Assembly: GCF_963678635.1 (NCBI RefSeq)
Contig: NW_026971550.1
Span: 126,001 to 190,000, forward strand
Length of the DNA: 64,000 nucleotides
Direction of reading: 5' to 3'
Origin: Symsagittifera roscoffensis
Taxonomy: Eukaryota; Xenacoelomorpha; Acoela; Convolutidae
The position numbers were made by a program, and so were the translations under genes. This document shows, in pieces, positions 34,701 to 45,306 of this stretch; within the stretch, counting starts at the first letter, position 1, and each line of letters starts with the position of its first letter. The notes beneath the pieces are model-generated. The model was not told the origin of the DNA and did not search any database. It worked only from the letters and a program-made list of their open reading frames with translations.

Positions 34701-35700
34701 TATTCTTTAAAATGACTCCTCTGCCGCGTTATTCCACATGAATTTCTTGCCCTTGTGCCTCATGAGTTGTTGCAATGGATATACTTCATCCGCATAGCCC
34801 TTGATGAACTCCCTGTAGTAAGTTGCAAAACCCAAGAAGCTCATCATTTGGTGTTCTGTTTTTGGCGATTTCCAAGTCAGTACTGCCTCCACCGCGTCTG
34901 GGTCTGGTCTAATGCTATGTTTGTCCACCATTCTCCTCAGGTAATTAATAGAGTCTTAAGAATCTCACACTTCGAGGGCTTGCATTTCAGTCCTGCCCTT
35001 TTCATGCATGCGAACACCTCATCTAGTCGTACAAGGTGGTCCTATAGGGTAGGTGTTGCAATCATCACGTCATCTACGTAGCACATTACCAAGTTGCCTT
35101 TTTTTTCTTTACGCTAGTCAGTGCTTGTGCCATCAGTCGTTGGAACGTGGCTGTCGCATTGCAAAGGCCAAAAGGCATTCTTTTCTATTGAAACAACTCC
35201 AGCTCGCAGGCAAATCCGTCTTGTCCCTGTCTTGTTTCCTCAGTGGTACCTGCCAAAAAGCCGACCCTAGGTCAGAAGTTGTAAAAAATTTGGCGTCTCC
35301 TAATTTTGAAAGGTTCTCATCTATCCTAGGAATGGGATAGGCATCCTTCACCGTGACGAAATTCAGATATCGAAAGTCACAACAAAACCTAAGTTGGTCT
35401 CTTTTTTTTAAGCCAGCACTACTCCACACGCCCACGGTGATTTGGATGGTTCTATCTTGTCATACTCTAGTAAGGTCTCTATCTCTTTTCTACATGCATC
35501 CAATTTGTTTGGGGTCATACGCCTCGCCCCCTCCCTGTGCGGTACCGCCGACTCCTCTAGCTCTATTTCATACTCAACGAAATTACAGCATCCGATGTCT
35601 GCCTTATGTCTCGAAAAAACATCCTGATTCCTATCTAGAACATCTTTGATGGCTTCGAGCTGTTCGTCTGTTACCTTCCTCTTAAGTGTTCAATCTCCCG
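34701..35700 (-). pseudogene. pol: Reverse transcriptase of gypsy copy A
   Basis: Pieces in order down the minus strand: 35435-35133 with 'LRFCCDFRYLNFVTVKDAYP' and 'DLGSAFWQVPLRK'; 'MPFGLCNATATFQRLM' near 35180; the catalytic YVDD box encoded at 35069-35080; and 'MMSFLGFATYYREFIKGYAD' near 34860. Frame changes occur near 35130, 35100 and 34945, and a stop lies near 35410. The YVDD box is intact in sequence here, unlike in copy B, which has lost it. In the intact ancestor this enzyme copied element RNA into DNA. Confidence 0.88.
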
Positions 35701-36081
35701 TAATACCTGTTTATCCATTTCCAATTCCTCTGGCGTGGGTCTTTCTAGAAAATTCGAACAGCTCAAAAATCCATAGTCTGTCTCTCACTTAAGCGAATTC
35801 ACAAGACCTGATGAGTATTTTATTTTCTTCAATCTTCTCAAGGTACCAATTTTATCCATATAATTTGGGCAATCAAAAACTTCATTTTTTTTTACATTTT
35901 CAGTCATTTTATATCTAAATTTCACGGGCAGTGCGTATCCCAGCTTCCTGCCCCTCTGGATTGTGATTGGTATATCAAACGTATTCAACAAGACACTGAC
36001 GCAGAGGCCACTCTTGGTTATCGAGAAGGATCTTCCAAAAATTGCAGCACTTTGACTGTTTCGGTTCGGTACATTACATAC
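35701..36081 (-). pseudogene. Region between protease and RT, copy A
   Basis: The frame 35991-35785 contains 'ITIQRGRKLGYALPVKFRY'. This is the beta-strand-rich region that usually lies between protease and RT in this Pol type. It is almost identical to the matching part of copy B at about 41330-41540. Confidence 0.6.
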
Positions 36082-36656
36082 TTATTTAATGTCACTTAGT
36101 TCATTATAGTTTTTCAACCGCAAACTTACTATTGCCGCCTCATTCGCTTTCAGCCTTACCCTCCTACTCAACAAAACTGGCTGAGCCTTATTTTCATTCG
36201 CCATTATCAAATTTTCCTGTTTAAATACGTACTTCCTTTCCGGGTTTTGAATCCGGAACTTCGCATTGTTAAGATCAATTGTTACATCGAAATTCCCGAT
36301 GAAATCTCTGCCTAAAATGAATTGGCCACACTCATCTAGATTTTCCACCACCAGAAATCTCATCCACAAATTTGGGCCAGGCTTAGGGCTATTATTGCTG
36401 TCCCGCCTAGAAGCCGAAGCGCCCCCTTATTTGCTGCTGACAGCCTTATTCTTGAGTCAATCAAGTCATCTTTGTCGAATCGCATTTTTCTCCAAGTTTC
36501 CATTGGTATTACACTCAAGACGGCTCCTGTGTCCAACAACCCACGCAGTTGCGTCTTCTTCCCGCTTATGTCCAGTACGTGTGCAGATACGTCTGATTCC
36601 GTTCCCAAATGCATGGCATCTTCTTCTAGGATAGCATAGTGCCCAATCGATCTCAC
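36082..36656 (-). pseudogene. pro: Aspartic protease of gypsy copy A
   Basis: The frame 36656-36360 carries 'LRGLLDTGAVLSVIPMETW', in which DTGA is the active-site motif of retroelement aspartic proteases, and a downstream 'IRLSAANKGALRLLGGTAII' flap region. The next frame, 36369-36082, carries 'FILGRDFIGNFDVTIDL', the I-L-G-R-D motif that ends the domain. One frameshift near 36365 splits it. Copy B has the same split, so the lesion predates the duplication. Confidence 0.88.
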
Positions 36657-36799
36657 TTTAGTTCTTCTTTGCCAACATGGATTTGTCCGGCTAGATCTTC
36701 GTCACATGTTATCATCGTCTTTGTATAGATGTTTATTCCATCTATGTTCAACATGACCTCATGTGGACCATTAAGCTTCTGTGTAAATGTTGTCTTTGC

Positions 36800-37560
36800 T
36801 AAGTGATTTGCTACCACCTATCGTGAGTAAAGATCTTAGGCTCTAGAAGGGGTTTGCGTGCTTATTGTTTTTAAGTAATCCGCATATACATCAATGTGCA
36901 TTAATCTTTGATCACTCGGTTCACTCAGATTTCTCGTTACTTCATGACCACCCACTGGGATTATTGACATTATTCTCTTAAAGTTTTCTCCAGTCGTTGA
37001 TTCTGGCCTCGTCGTCGAGAGTGTCTCATTCATCTTTTGTCTTTCTAGTTCCTGGCTTACCCGTTGCTCGATGCCTTTGGTCGCCAAGTCTTGCTTCACT
37101 ATGTTGATAGCCTCTGCAGCTGCTTTCTCATAGTTTATTTCTAGTGGACGCCTAGTATCGGCCCACGCGGCATCTTTGACTTGTGTTACAGCCTTTACTG
37201 TCTTCGTTGATAACTCACCACTTGCTGTCTCTTTATTCTGCAAGTTATTTTCAGTTTGTCTTTCCTGGTGTTCTGCACCGCCGCCAGTGCCAATTTATGT
37301 TTTGGGTGACCTTGATTCTTCACTGCCTCCCAAAACAGGGGACAGTCCATCCTGAAATGGCCCTCTTGGTTGCAGAAAAAACACCTCGCGCCTATTTTGA
37401 TGATCAAGCCACTGTAAAACTCGTGTTCTTCCGTTTGACTCATGTCTTCTTCGTCTGGCGCAATCCGCTACATGATGATCAGCCGATCCACAGTTTGCAC
37501 ATGACCTTGGTTTGTCCATGTCGTCTCTTGGTTTGTACCATGACAACCTTTGTTGTTGTC
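36800..37560 (-). pseudogene. gag: Gag nucleocapsid part of copy A: two zinc knuckles
   Basis: Two CCHC knuckles with spacing C-x2-C-x4-H-x4-C are visible in different frames: 'CANCGSADHHVADC' (frame 37546-37295) and 'CFFCNQEGHFRMDC' (frame 37443-37195). They are followed by a charged segment (37243-36836). Two knuckles are unusual but known among Ty3/gypsy Gag proteins. The frame change lies between the knuckles. Confidence 0.85.
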
Positions 37561-38487
37561 TCCGCTTTCCGAGAACGAGTACTTTTTTGGTTTCACACTC
37601 TTGGCTTTTGTCTCATCTCCTCTGGGGTTGGTGCATTATCCTTCGTTAGCGTATAATACGTTGCCAACATCGTTCTCAAGTCGTCACATTTCACTCCGTC
37701 GATAAACTTTGAAGCGATGCTAAAGTTTCTTCTGTTTGTCGATTCCTCTGGTTCGCTTCTCCTCCTCAAGCTTTCAAGATCACCCAGAAACCGATCATTC
37801 GATTAGTCATCTCTTTGTCTTCTTTTTTCGAACCTCATCATCACCTAATGACCCTTCATGCCGGATCCAAATCGATTCAACAGTATCTCAAAGATCTTAT
37901 CTGCGGTATAACGCTCCTCCTCCTACTTTGCTACCACACACTTTATGCTGTTCCCTCTAGATTGACTAAAATTGCCGTGCAGGCCTGCCTCGCATCGTTC
38001 AAGATGTCTTGTTCTAGATGTTGTCTCATTACTTCAACCCAGGTGTCAATGCAACCATCTGAATCGTCTTTAAATTCCTTAGGTTTCTTGAAGGTTTTTC
38101 TGGATTTGCCATTTCCTCTGTCACTTGAGTCTGTGTTCCTTGTTGCGAATGCTTCAAGCGTCCTGTTCATCATTTCCCAGGTGCTCGCCCACGTCATGGC
38201 ATCAGGTGTACTTGAATCCTCTGGTATCCTCGTCGAGTTTGAGGCTCCAACTTCATAGCAGCCCTGGTCCCTACTGACCCCATGCTGCTATCAATCCAGG
38301 GTAACGGTGTAGATTCCCGTTTCTTTCGTTGCGGTTCTACGAAGTCGACTCTAGTTCCAGATGCCACCAATTTATCTTGGGCTATAGAGTTTCTCAAGAG
38401 TGCATCCAACTTTGGCTGTATGGCTCCAGAACTTTCTGCTTGTTCTTTGCTCATTGTGTCCATTCTGGTTTCTAGATTCCACAACTT
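37561..38487 (-). pseudogene. gag: Gag capsid region of copy A, downstream of the LINE insertion
   Basis: Frame 38496-38194 starts at the target-site duplication and reads 'EKLWNLETRMDTMSKEQAE', a helical segment. Frame 38197-37943 carries 'FKDDSDGCIDTWVEVMRQHL', typical of a retrotransposon gag capsid domain, and a degenerate part leads to the zinc knuckles. The N-terminal part of Gag is on the other side of the LINE at 39783-40399. Confidence 0.75.
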
Positions 38488-38499
38488 TTCATTCACGGT
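38488..38499. repeat. 12-bp target-site duplication, 3' side of LINE copy A
   Basis: TTCATTCACGGT on the plus strand; the same 12 bp lie at 39771-39782 on the other side of the LINE. Read on the minus strand it is gag coding sequence. Confidence 0.93.
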
Positions 38500-39770
38500 C
38501 TTGTCTTGTCTTGTTTCCCATTTACGCCATGTGGCCTTGGGTTCGGAGATCTTGGCATCCGTGTCGCGTCATATGCTTGGTCAGGTTGTTCGATGTGATA
38601 GGCGTACCGCAACCTGGGCACTTCACTCTAGGTCTGAGACCTGTGTATTTGTTGGTTGTGATTTCGTCGTTTTGTTGGTCACGATTTTTGCAGGTTTTGT
38701 AGTGGTTGGTGAGCTGGGCTTTTTCCGGAAAGGCTCGCTTGCATCCGGGCACTCGAATATATTTTTCCCGCCTGGCGGTGACCGCGTCTCTCGTGTGTTG
38801 CTCTGCCCGATTTGCTTTTACAGATTCTACCGCACCCCTCCACCCTGCATGTCAGTCCATCATCCTGTATCTGCTGCTTTCTATTTACCACCTCCTGTTT
38901 CCTACCATGTTCCGCTACTGCTTCCTCCCATTTCAGTAGGTATTGGTGCCTCATTCGTATGAATTTCTTCCATTTCATACGGTCGCTTGCTAGGTTTCCT
39001 GCATTGGTCCAGTCTTCCCCTGCCTCCTGAACCATTCTTTTCCAGTAGCTAATGAGGCCATTCCTCAGGTAGCCTGAGCTTGTCTGGGGTTCAGCCCAGT
39101 TCCCGAGTACAATTTTCTTGACGGCGCGGCAATCCGGCATTCGCAACACATGCCCGAGTCTCTGGAGGGCTCGTATCTCTACTTTTGTTCTGATGCTTTC
39201 AATTCCCAGATCCTTCCGTATTTGGTGGCTATTGACTCCTTCATTTTGCATCCGTAGTAGCGCGCCCGCCGTGCCATTATTCCACACAAATCGGTAGCAT
39301 CGATCTGCTATACTCTGTAGTTTGTCCGTGTCGGTTGCTGACCATGATCTCACATTGGAGTCAAAAAGTAATGAGGTCTCGACGACTCCCTGGACAATCA
39401 GGGCTTTGGTGCGTTTTGACAATGTGGACTTCCACAACCATTTCTTCTCGTCAGGTTTTTTGTGCATACCGTGCACCGCCAGGGTCTGCCCGGGCCCGGG
39501 TTCACCTCCACGTCGAACCTCAGGCTCATAGCAACGAGGCTTGACCGATGCCTATCTCCATTTATCGCCTTTGTTATCCAGTTGTGGTCGGCTACCCCGC
39601 AACCGGTTGCATAGGAGGGTATCCGCCCGACAGTGCAGCCTAGGCTACAAACACCGCCGGGCCCCATTCCCCCCCCCCCCCCCGTTTGGCTCGACTTTTG
39701 CTCCCCCTCCATCGCTGGTGGGTTCCGCGCTGCTTCTTTCCGCTTGCAGGAATTGAGCCATTGAAGAAGC
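38500..39770 (-). mobile_element. APE-type LINE inside gag, copy A, internally deleted
   Basis: Same insertion as the 4-kb LINE at 44048-48048, but shortened to 1271 bp by loss of the segment corresponding to 44995-47728 (2734 bp) with a 3-bp CTT overlap at the join near 39444. It keeps the N terminus with the 2A-like motif and part of the Cys-rich finger (39775-39398), and the C-terminal region with zinc fingers (39476-38679 and 38752-38522). The whole endonuclease and most of the RT are gone. The length of a C homopolymer (about 15 at 39669, 12 in the other copy) shifts the frame near the start. It ends in three ACAAG units (minus strand). Confidence 0.9.
39491..39514 (-). other. 2A-like motif DVEVNPGP, LINE copy A
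   Basis: Encodes D-V-E-V-N-P-G-P, a full match to the D-x-E-x-N-P-G-P consensus of 2A ribosome-skipping peptides. It is identical to the motif in the full-length copy at 47773-47796. Confidence 0.85.
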
Positions 39771-39782
39771 TTCATTCACGGT

Positions 39783-40399
39783 GTCTTACCTCCTTTGCAT
39801 CTTCTCCATATCTTTCTTGATATGTTTCTCTCGCTCTTTGTCAGTCGTCTCTACCTTGTCCGCCCTATGTTGTAGCTTTTCTTCCGCGGCCCTTGCCAGG
39901 ACATAGTAGTTGTCTAGGATCTCATTCTTGTTGTGTCGTAACTCCTTTTTCAGCTCTTGGCGGTCTTCCTCGCTGCACTTCAGCTTTTTCTCAATTTGTT
40001 TTAACTTTGCCATCAAGTCGCCCAGCTCCAGTGGAGGTGTTTTTGACTCCAGAAGTCGTTTATCTTGTTTAGCCGTTGCTTCACGTGTGACTTGCTCTTT
40101 ATCTTGTTTAGTTTCTGTTGTTATTGCGGAAACTGTCCCAAACGTTTTGCTTTTCTCGGTCGCTGCTAGTACCTCTTCTTTTTCTTTTGGTTTCATTCCA
40201 ACCATTGCTGCAAACCTGCCTGAGAACGACCTTCTCTTTGTCTCTGAATCGTCTTTTATTGTTTCCGGTGTGTTGTTAGTTGTTTCGTCTACGTTGCCTA
40301 TTAGTGAGAACTCTTTTGTTTTCTTCTCCTGTTCTTCTACATTTGGCATAGGTGTTGATTCCGTCGTCTTCCGTTCCGCCCCGTCTATACTCTGATCTG
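39783..40399 (-). pseudogene. gag: Gag N-terminal region of copy A
   Basis: The frame 40442-39786 fuses 16 residues of RNase H of copy B ('LGMPTEKGMFVLDTD') to gag codon about 42 ('QSIDGAERK'), which marks the tandem-duplication junction at about 40399. The gag part is highly charged with coiled-coil character ('LKQIEKKLKCSEEDRQEL'). It stops at a TAA next to the target-site duplication (KMQRR-stop). Unlike copy B it has no stop in the middle (AAA where copy B has TAA), so the two copies can correct each other's lesions in comparison. Confidence 0.8.
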
Positions 40400-41300
40400 T
40401 ATCCAGCACAAACATTCCTTTTTCTGTCGGCATGCCTAGCACAGGTGCTTCACACAGATCTTTCTTTATTCTTTAAAATGACTCCTCTGCCGCGTTATTC
40501 CACATGAATTTCTTGCCCTTGTGCCTCATGAGTTGTTGCAATGGATATACTTCATCCGCATAGCCCTTGATGAACTCCCTGTAGTAAGTTGCAAAACCCA
40601 AGAAGCTCATCATTTGGTGTTCTGTTTTTGTTACCAAGTTGCCTTTTTTTTTCTTTACGCTAGTCAGTGCTTGTGCCATCAGTCGTTGGAACGTGGCTGT
40701 CGCATTGCAAAGGCCAAAAGGCATTCTTTTCTATTGAAACAAGTCCAGCTCGCAGGCAAATCCCGTCTTGTCCCTGTCTTGTTTCCTCAGTGGTACCTGC
40801 CAAAAAGCCGACCCTAGGTCAGAAGTTGTAAAAAATTTGGCGTCTCCTAATTTTGAAAGGTTCTCATCTATCCTAGGAATGGGATAGGCATCCTTCACCG
40901 TGACGAAATTCAGATATCGAAAGTCACAACAAAACCTAAGTTGGTCTCTTTTTTTTTAGCCAGCACTACTCCACACGCCCACGGTGATTTGGATGGTTCT
41001 ATCTTGTCATACTCTAGTAAGGTCTCTATCTCTTTTCTACATGCATCCAATTTGTTTGGGGTCATACGCCTCGCCCCCTCCCTGTGCGGTACCGCCGACT
41101 CCTCTAGCTCTATTTCATACTCAACGAAATTACAGCATCCGATGTCTGCCTTATGTCTCGAAAAAACATCCTGATTCCTATCTAGAACATCTTTGATGGC
41201 TTCGAGCTGTTCGTCTGTTACCTTCCTCTTAAGTGTTCAATCTCCCGTAATACCTGTTTATCCATTTCCAATTCCTCTGGCGTGGGTCTTTCTAGAAAAT
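40400..41300 (-). pseudogene. pol: RT of gypsy copy B, lacking the YVDD box, ending in RNase H
   Basis: Closely matches copy A (35700-34640) but lacks 221 bp corresponding to 34865-35085, joined at about 40630. The loss removes the YVDD catalytic box and the palm-to-thumb segment, so 'GNLV' is followed directly by 'TKTEHQMMSFLG' in the frame 40724-40473. The copy ends 16 codons into RNase H at the duplication junction (about 40399), so it has no integrase of its own. Confidence 0.88.
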
Positions 41301-41629
41301 TCGAACAGCTCGAAAATCCATAGTCTGTCTCTCACTTAAGCGAATTCACAAGACCTGATGAGTATTTTATTTTCTTCAATCTTCTCAAGGTACCAATTTT
41401 ATCCATATAATTTGGGCAATCAAAAACTTCATTTTTTTTTTACATTTTCAGTCATTTTATATCTAAATTTCACGGGCAGTGCGTATCCCAGCTTCCTGCC
41501 CCTCTGGATTGTGATTGGTATATCAAACGTATTCAACAAGACACTGACGCAGAGGCCACTCTTGGTTATCGAGAAGGATCTTCCAAAAATTGCAGCACTT
41601 TGACTGTTTCGGTTCGGTACATTACATAC

Positions 41630-42204
41630 TTATTTAATGTAACTTAGTTCATTATAGTTTTTCAACCGCAAACTTACTATTGCCGCCTCATTCGCTTTCA
41701 GCCTTACCCTCCTACTCAACAAAACTGGCTGAGCCTTATTTTCATTCGCCATTATCAAATTTTCCTGTTTAAATACGTACTTCCTTTCCGGGTTTTGAAT
41801 CCGGAACTTCGCATTGTTAAGATCAATTGTTACATCGAAATTCCCGATGAAATCTCTGCCTAAAATGAATTGGCCACACTCATCTAGATTTTCCACCACC
41901 AGAAATCTCATCCACAAATTTGGGCCAGGCTTAGGGCTATTATTGCTGTCCTGCCTAGAAGCCGAAGCGCCCCCTTATTTGCTGCTGACAGCCTTATTCT
42001 TGAGTCAATCAAGTCATCTTTGTCGAATCGCATTTTTCTCCAAGTTTCCATTGGTATTACACTCAAGACGGCTCCTGTGTCCAACAACCCACGCAGTTGC
42101 GTCTTCTTCCCGCTTATGTCCAGTACGTGTGCAGATACGTCTGATTCCGTTCCCAAATGCATGGCATCTTCTTCTAGGATAGCATAGTGCCCAATCGATC
42201 TCAC
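41630..42204 (-). pseudogene. pro: Aspartic protease of gypsy copy B
   Basis: Frames 42204-41908 (DTGA motif, 'GLLDTGAVLSVIP') and 41917-41630 ('FILGRDFIGNFDVT') repeat copy A with only one or two residue changes (G to R at 'LLGRTAII', D to Y near the end) and the same internal frameshift. The close identity indicates a recent duplication. Confidence 0.88.
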
Positions 42205-42383
42205 TTTAGTTCTTCTCTGCCAACATGGATTTGTCCGGCTAGATCTTCGTCACATGTTATCATCGTCTTTGTATAGATGTTTATTCCATCTATGTTCAAT
42301 ATGACCTCATGTGGACCATTAAGCTTCTGTGTAAATGTTGTCTTTGCTAAGTGATTTGCTACCACCTATCGTGAGTAAAGATC

Positions 42384-44035
42384 TTAGGCTCTAGAAGGGG
42401 TTTGCGTGCTTATTGTTTTTAAGTAATCCGCATATACATCAATGTGCATTAATCTTTGATCACTCGGTTCACTCAGATTTCTCGTTACTTCATGACCACC
42501 CACTGGGATTATTGACATTATTCTCTTAAAGTTTTCTCCAGTCGTTGATTCTGGCCTCGTCGTCGAGAGTGTCTCATTCATATTTTGTCTTTCTAGTTCC
42601 TGGCTTACCCGTTGCTCGATGCCTTTGGTCGCCAAGTCTTGCTTCACTATGTTGATAGCCTCTGCAGCTGCTTTCTCATAGTTTATTTCTAGTGGACGCC
42701 TTGTATCGGCCCACGCGGCATCTTTGACTTGTGTTACAGCCTTTACTGTCTTCGTTGATAACTCACCACTTGCTGTCTCTTTATTCTGCAAGTTAATTTC
42801 AGTTTGTCTTTCCTGGTGTTCTGCACCGCCGCCAGTGCCAATTTATGTTTTGGGTGACCTTGATTCTTCACTGCCTCCCAAAACAGGGGACAGTCCATCC
42901 TGAAATGACCCTCTTAGTTGCAGAAAAAACACCTCGCGCCTATTTTGATGATCAAGCCACTGTAAAACTCGTGTTCTTCCGTTTGACTCATGTCTTCTTC
43001 GTCTGGCGCAATCCGCTACATGATGATCAGCTGATCCACAGTTTGCACATGACCTTGGTTTGTCCATGTCGTCTCTAGGTTTGTACCATGACAACCTTTG
43101 TTGTTGTCTCTGCTTTCCGAGAACGAGTACTTTTTTGGTTTCACACTCTTGGCTTTTGTCTCATCTCCTCTGGGGTTGGTGCATTATCCTTCGTTAGCGT
43201 ATAATACGTTGCCAACATCGTTCTCAAGTCGTCACGTTTCACTCCGTCGATAAACTTTGAAGCGATGCTAAAGTTTCTTCTGTTTGTCGATTCCTCTGGT
43301 TCGCTTCTCCTCCTCAAGCTTTCAAGATCACCCAGAAACCGATCATTCGATTAGTCATCTCTTTGTCTTCTTTTTTTGAACCTCATCATCACCTGATGAC
43401 CCTTCATGCCGGATCCAAATCGATTCAACAGTATCTCAAAGATCTTATCTGCGGTATAACGCTCCTCCTCCTACTTTGCTACCACACACTTTATGCTGTT
43501 CCCTCTAGATTGACTAAAATCGCCGTGCAGGCCTGCCTCGCATCGTTCAAGATGTCTTGTTCTAGATGTTGTCTCATTACTTCAACCCAGGTGTCAATGC
43601 AACCATCTGAATCGTCTTTAAATTCCTTAGGTTTCTTGAAGGTTTTTCTGGATTTGCCATTTCCTCTGTCACTTGAGTCTGTGTTCCTTGTTGCGAATGC
43701 TTCAAGCGTCCTGTTCATCATTTCCCAGGTGCTCGCCCACGTCATGGCATCAGGTGTACTTGAATCCTCTGGTATCCTCGTCGAGTTTGAGGCTCCAACT
43801 TCATAGCAGCCCTGGTCCCTACTGACCCCATGCTGCTATCAATCCAGGGTAACGGTGTAGATTCCCGTTTCTTTCGTTGCGGTTCTACGAAGTCGACTCT
43901 AGTTCCAGATGCCACCAATTTATCTTGGGCTATAGAGTTTCTCAAGAGTGCATCCAACTTTGGCTGTATGGCTCCAGAACTTTCTGCTTGTTCTTTGCTC
44001 ATTGTGTCCATTCTGGTTTCTAGATTCCACAACTT
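42384..44035 (-). pseudogene. gag: Gag capsid and nucleocapsid of copy B
   Basis: The frames 44044-43742, 43745-43491, 43094-42843 and 42791-42384 match those of copy A almost base for base, including the frameshifts between them. The first zinc knuckle ('CANCGSADHHVADC') is intact in frame; the second is broken by a stop: 'cctcttagttgc' at 42911 replaces 'cctcttggttgc'. The shared frameshifts show that the element was already dead or relied on unusual decoding before it was duplicated. Confidence 0.82.
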
Positions 44036-44047
44036 TTCATTCACGGT
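44036..44047. repeat. 12-bp target-site duplication, 3' side of LINE copy B
   Basis: TTCATTCACGGT on the plus strand, repeated exactly at 48049-48060. Together they bound the LINE. Confidence 0.95.
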
Positions 44048-44069
44048 CTTGTCTTGTCTTGTTTCCCAT

Positions 44070-45153
44070 TTACGCCATGTGGCCTTGGGTTCGGAGATCT
44101 TGGCATCCGTGTCGCGTCATATGCTTGGTCAGGTTGTTCGATGTGATAGGCGTACCGCAACCTGGGCACTTCACTCTAGGTCTGAGACCTGTGTATTTGT
44201 TGGTTGTGATTTCGTCGTTTTGTTGGTCACGATTTTTGCAGGTTTTGTAGTGGTTGGTGAGCTGGGCTTTTTCCGGAAAGGCTCGCTTGCATCCGGGCAC
44301 TCGAATATATTTTTCCCGCCTGGCGGTGACCGCGTCTCTCGTGTGTTGCTCTGCCCGATTTGCTTTTACAGATTCTACCGCACCCCTCCACCCTGCATGT
44401 CAGTCCATCATCCTGTATCTGCTGCTTTCTATTTACCACCTCCTGTTTCCTACCATGTTCCGCTACTGCTTCCTCCATTTTCAGTAGGTATTGGTGCCTC
44501 ATTCGTATGAATTTCTTCCATTTCATACGGTCGCTTGCTAGGTTTCCTGCATTGGTCCAGTCTTCCCCTGCCTCCTGAACCATTCTTTTCCAGTAGCTAA
44601 TGAGGCCATTCCTCAGGTAGCCTGAGCTTGTCTGGGGTTCAGCCCAGTTCCCGAGTACAATTTTCTTGACGGCGCGGCAATCCGGCATTCGCAACACATG
44701 CCCGAGTCTCTGGAGGGCTCGTATCTCTACTTTTGTTCTGATGCTTTCAATTCCCAGATCCTTCCGTATTTGGTGGCTATTGACTCCTTCATTTTGCATC
44801 CGTAGTAGCGCGCCCGCCTTGCCATTATTCCACACAAAACGGTAGCATCGATCTGCTATACTCTGTAGTTTGTCCGTGTCGGTTGCTGACCATGATCTCA
44901 CATTGGAGTCAAAAAGTAATGAGGCCTCGACGACTCCCTGGACAATCAGGGCTTTGGTGCGTTTTGACAATGTGGACTTCCACAACCATTTCTTGACTTT
45001 GAACCACGCTTGCGATCCTCGCTTAGTCCGCACATTACGGTCTTCGGTCTTGCCTATTAGGGTTCCCAGCATCTTTATCTTTCGCATCTCATGCGTTCCA
45101 AAAGCAGCGCTCTCCTCTTTTCCGTCGTGGCACCTTTCCTCGAACTCGTACAT
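44070..45153 (-). pseudogene. LINE C-terminal part: RT motif C, thumb and C2H2 zinc fingers
   Basis: In the same frame as the 998-codon ORF after its TGA. 'LFADDSALIG' (about 45232), with the FADD catalytic box, lies upstream of the first ATG of the frame 45153-44227. That frame has 'RLGHVLRMP', common in LINE C-terminal regions, and a C2H2 finger ('CRVEGCGRICKSKSGRATHE'). After a frameshift near 44290, the frame 44300-44070 adds two more fingers ('PGCKRAFPEKAQLTNHYKTC' and 'CPGCGTPITSNNLTKHMTRH'). The same frameshift is present in copy A, so it is older than the duplication. Confidence 0.85.
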
Positions 45154-45306
45154 AGCTTTCTTGACAGCCTCTTTACCTTGTACCAGTTCGTCAGTCCAAC
45201 CTATAAGGGCAGAGTCATCGGCAAAGAGCGACTCCGATATTCTATATTCTTCCCGTGTACTACTCTTGATACCCTTATTTATTTCCGTAGGAGGGAGGTT
45301 GTTTCC

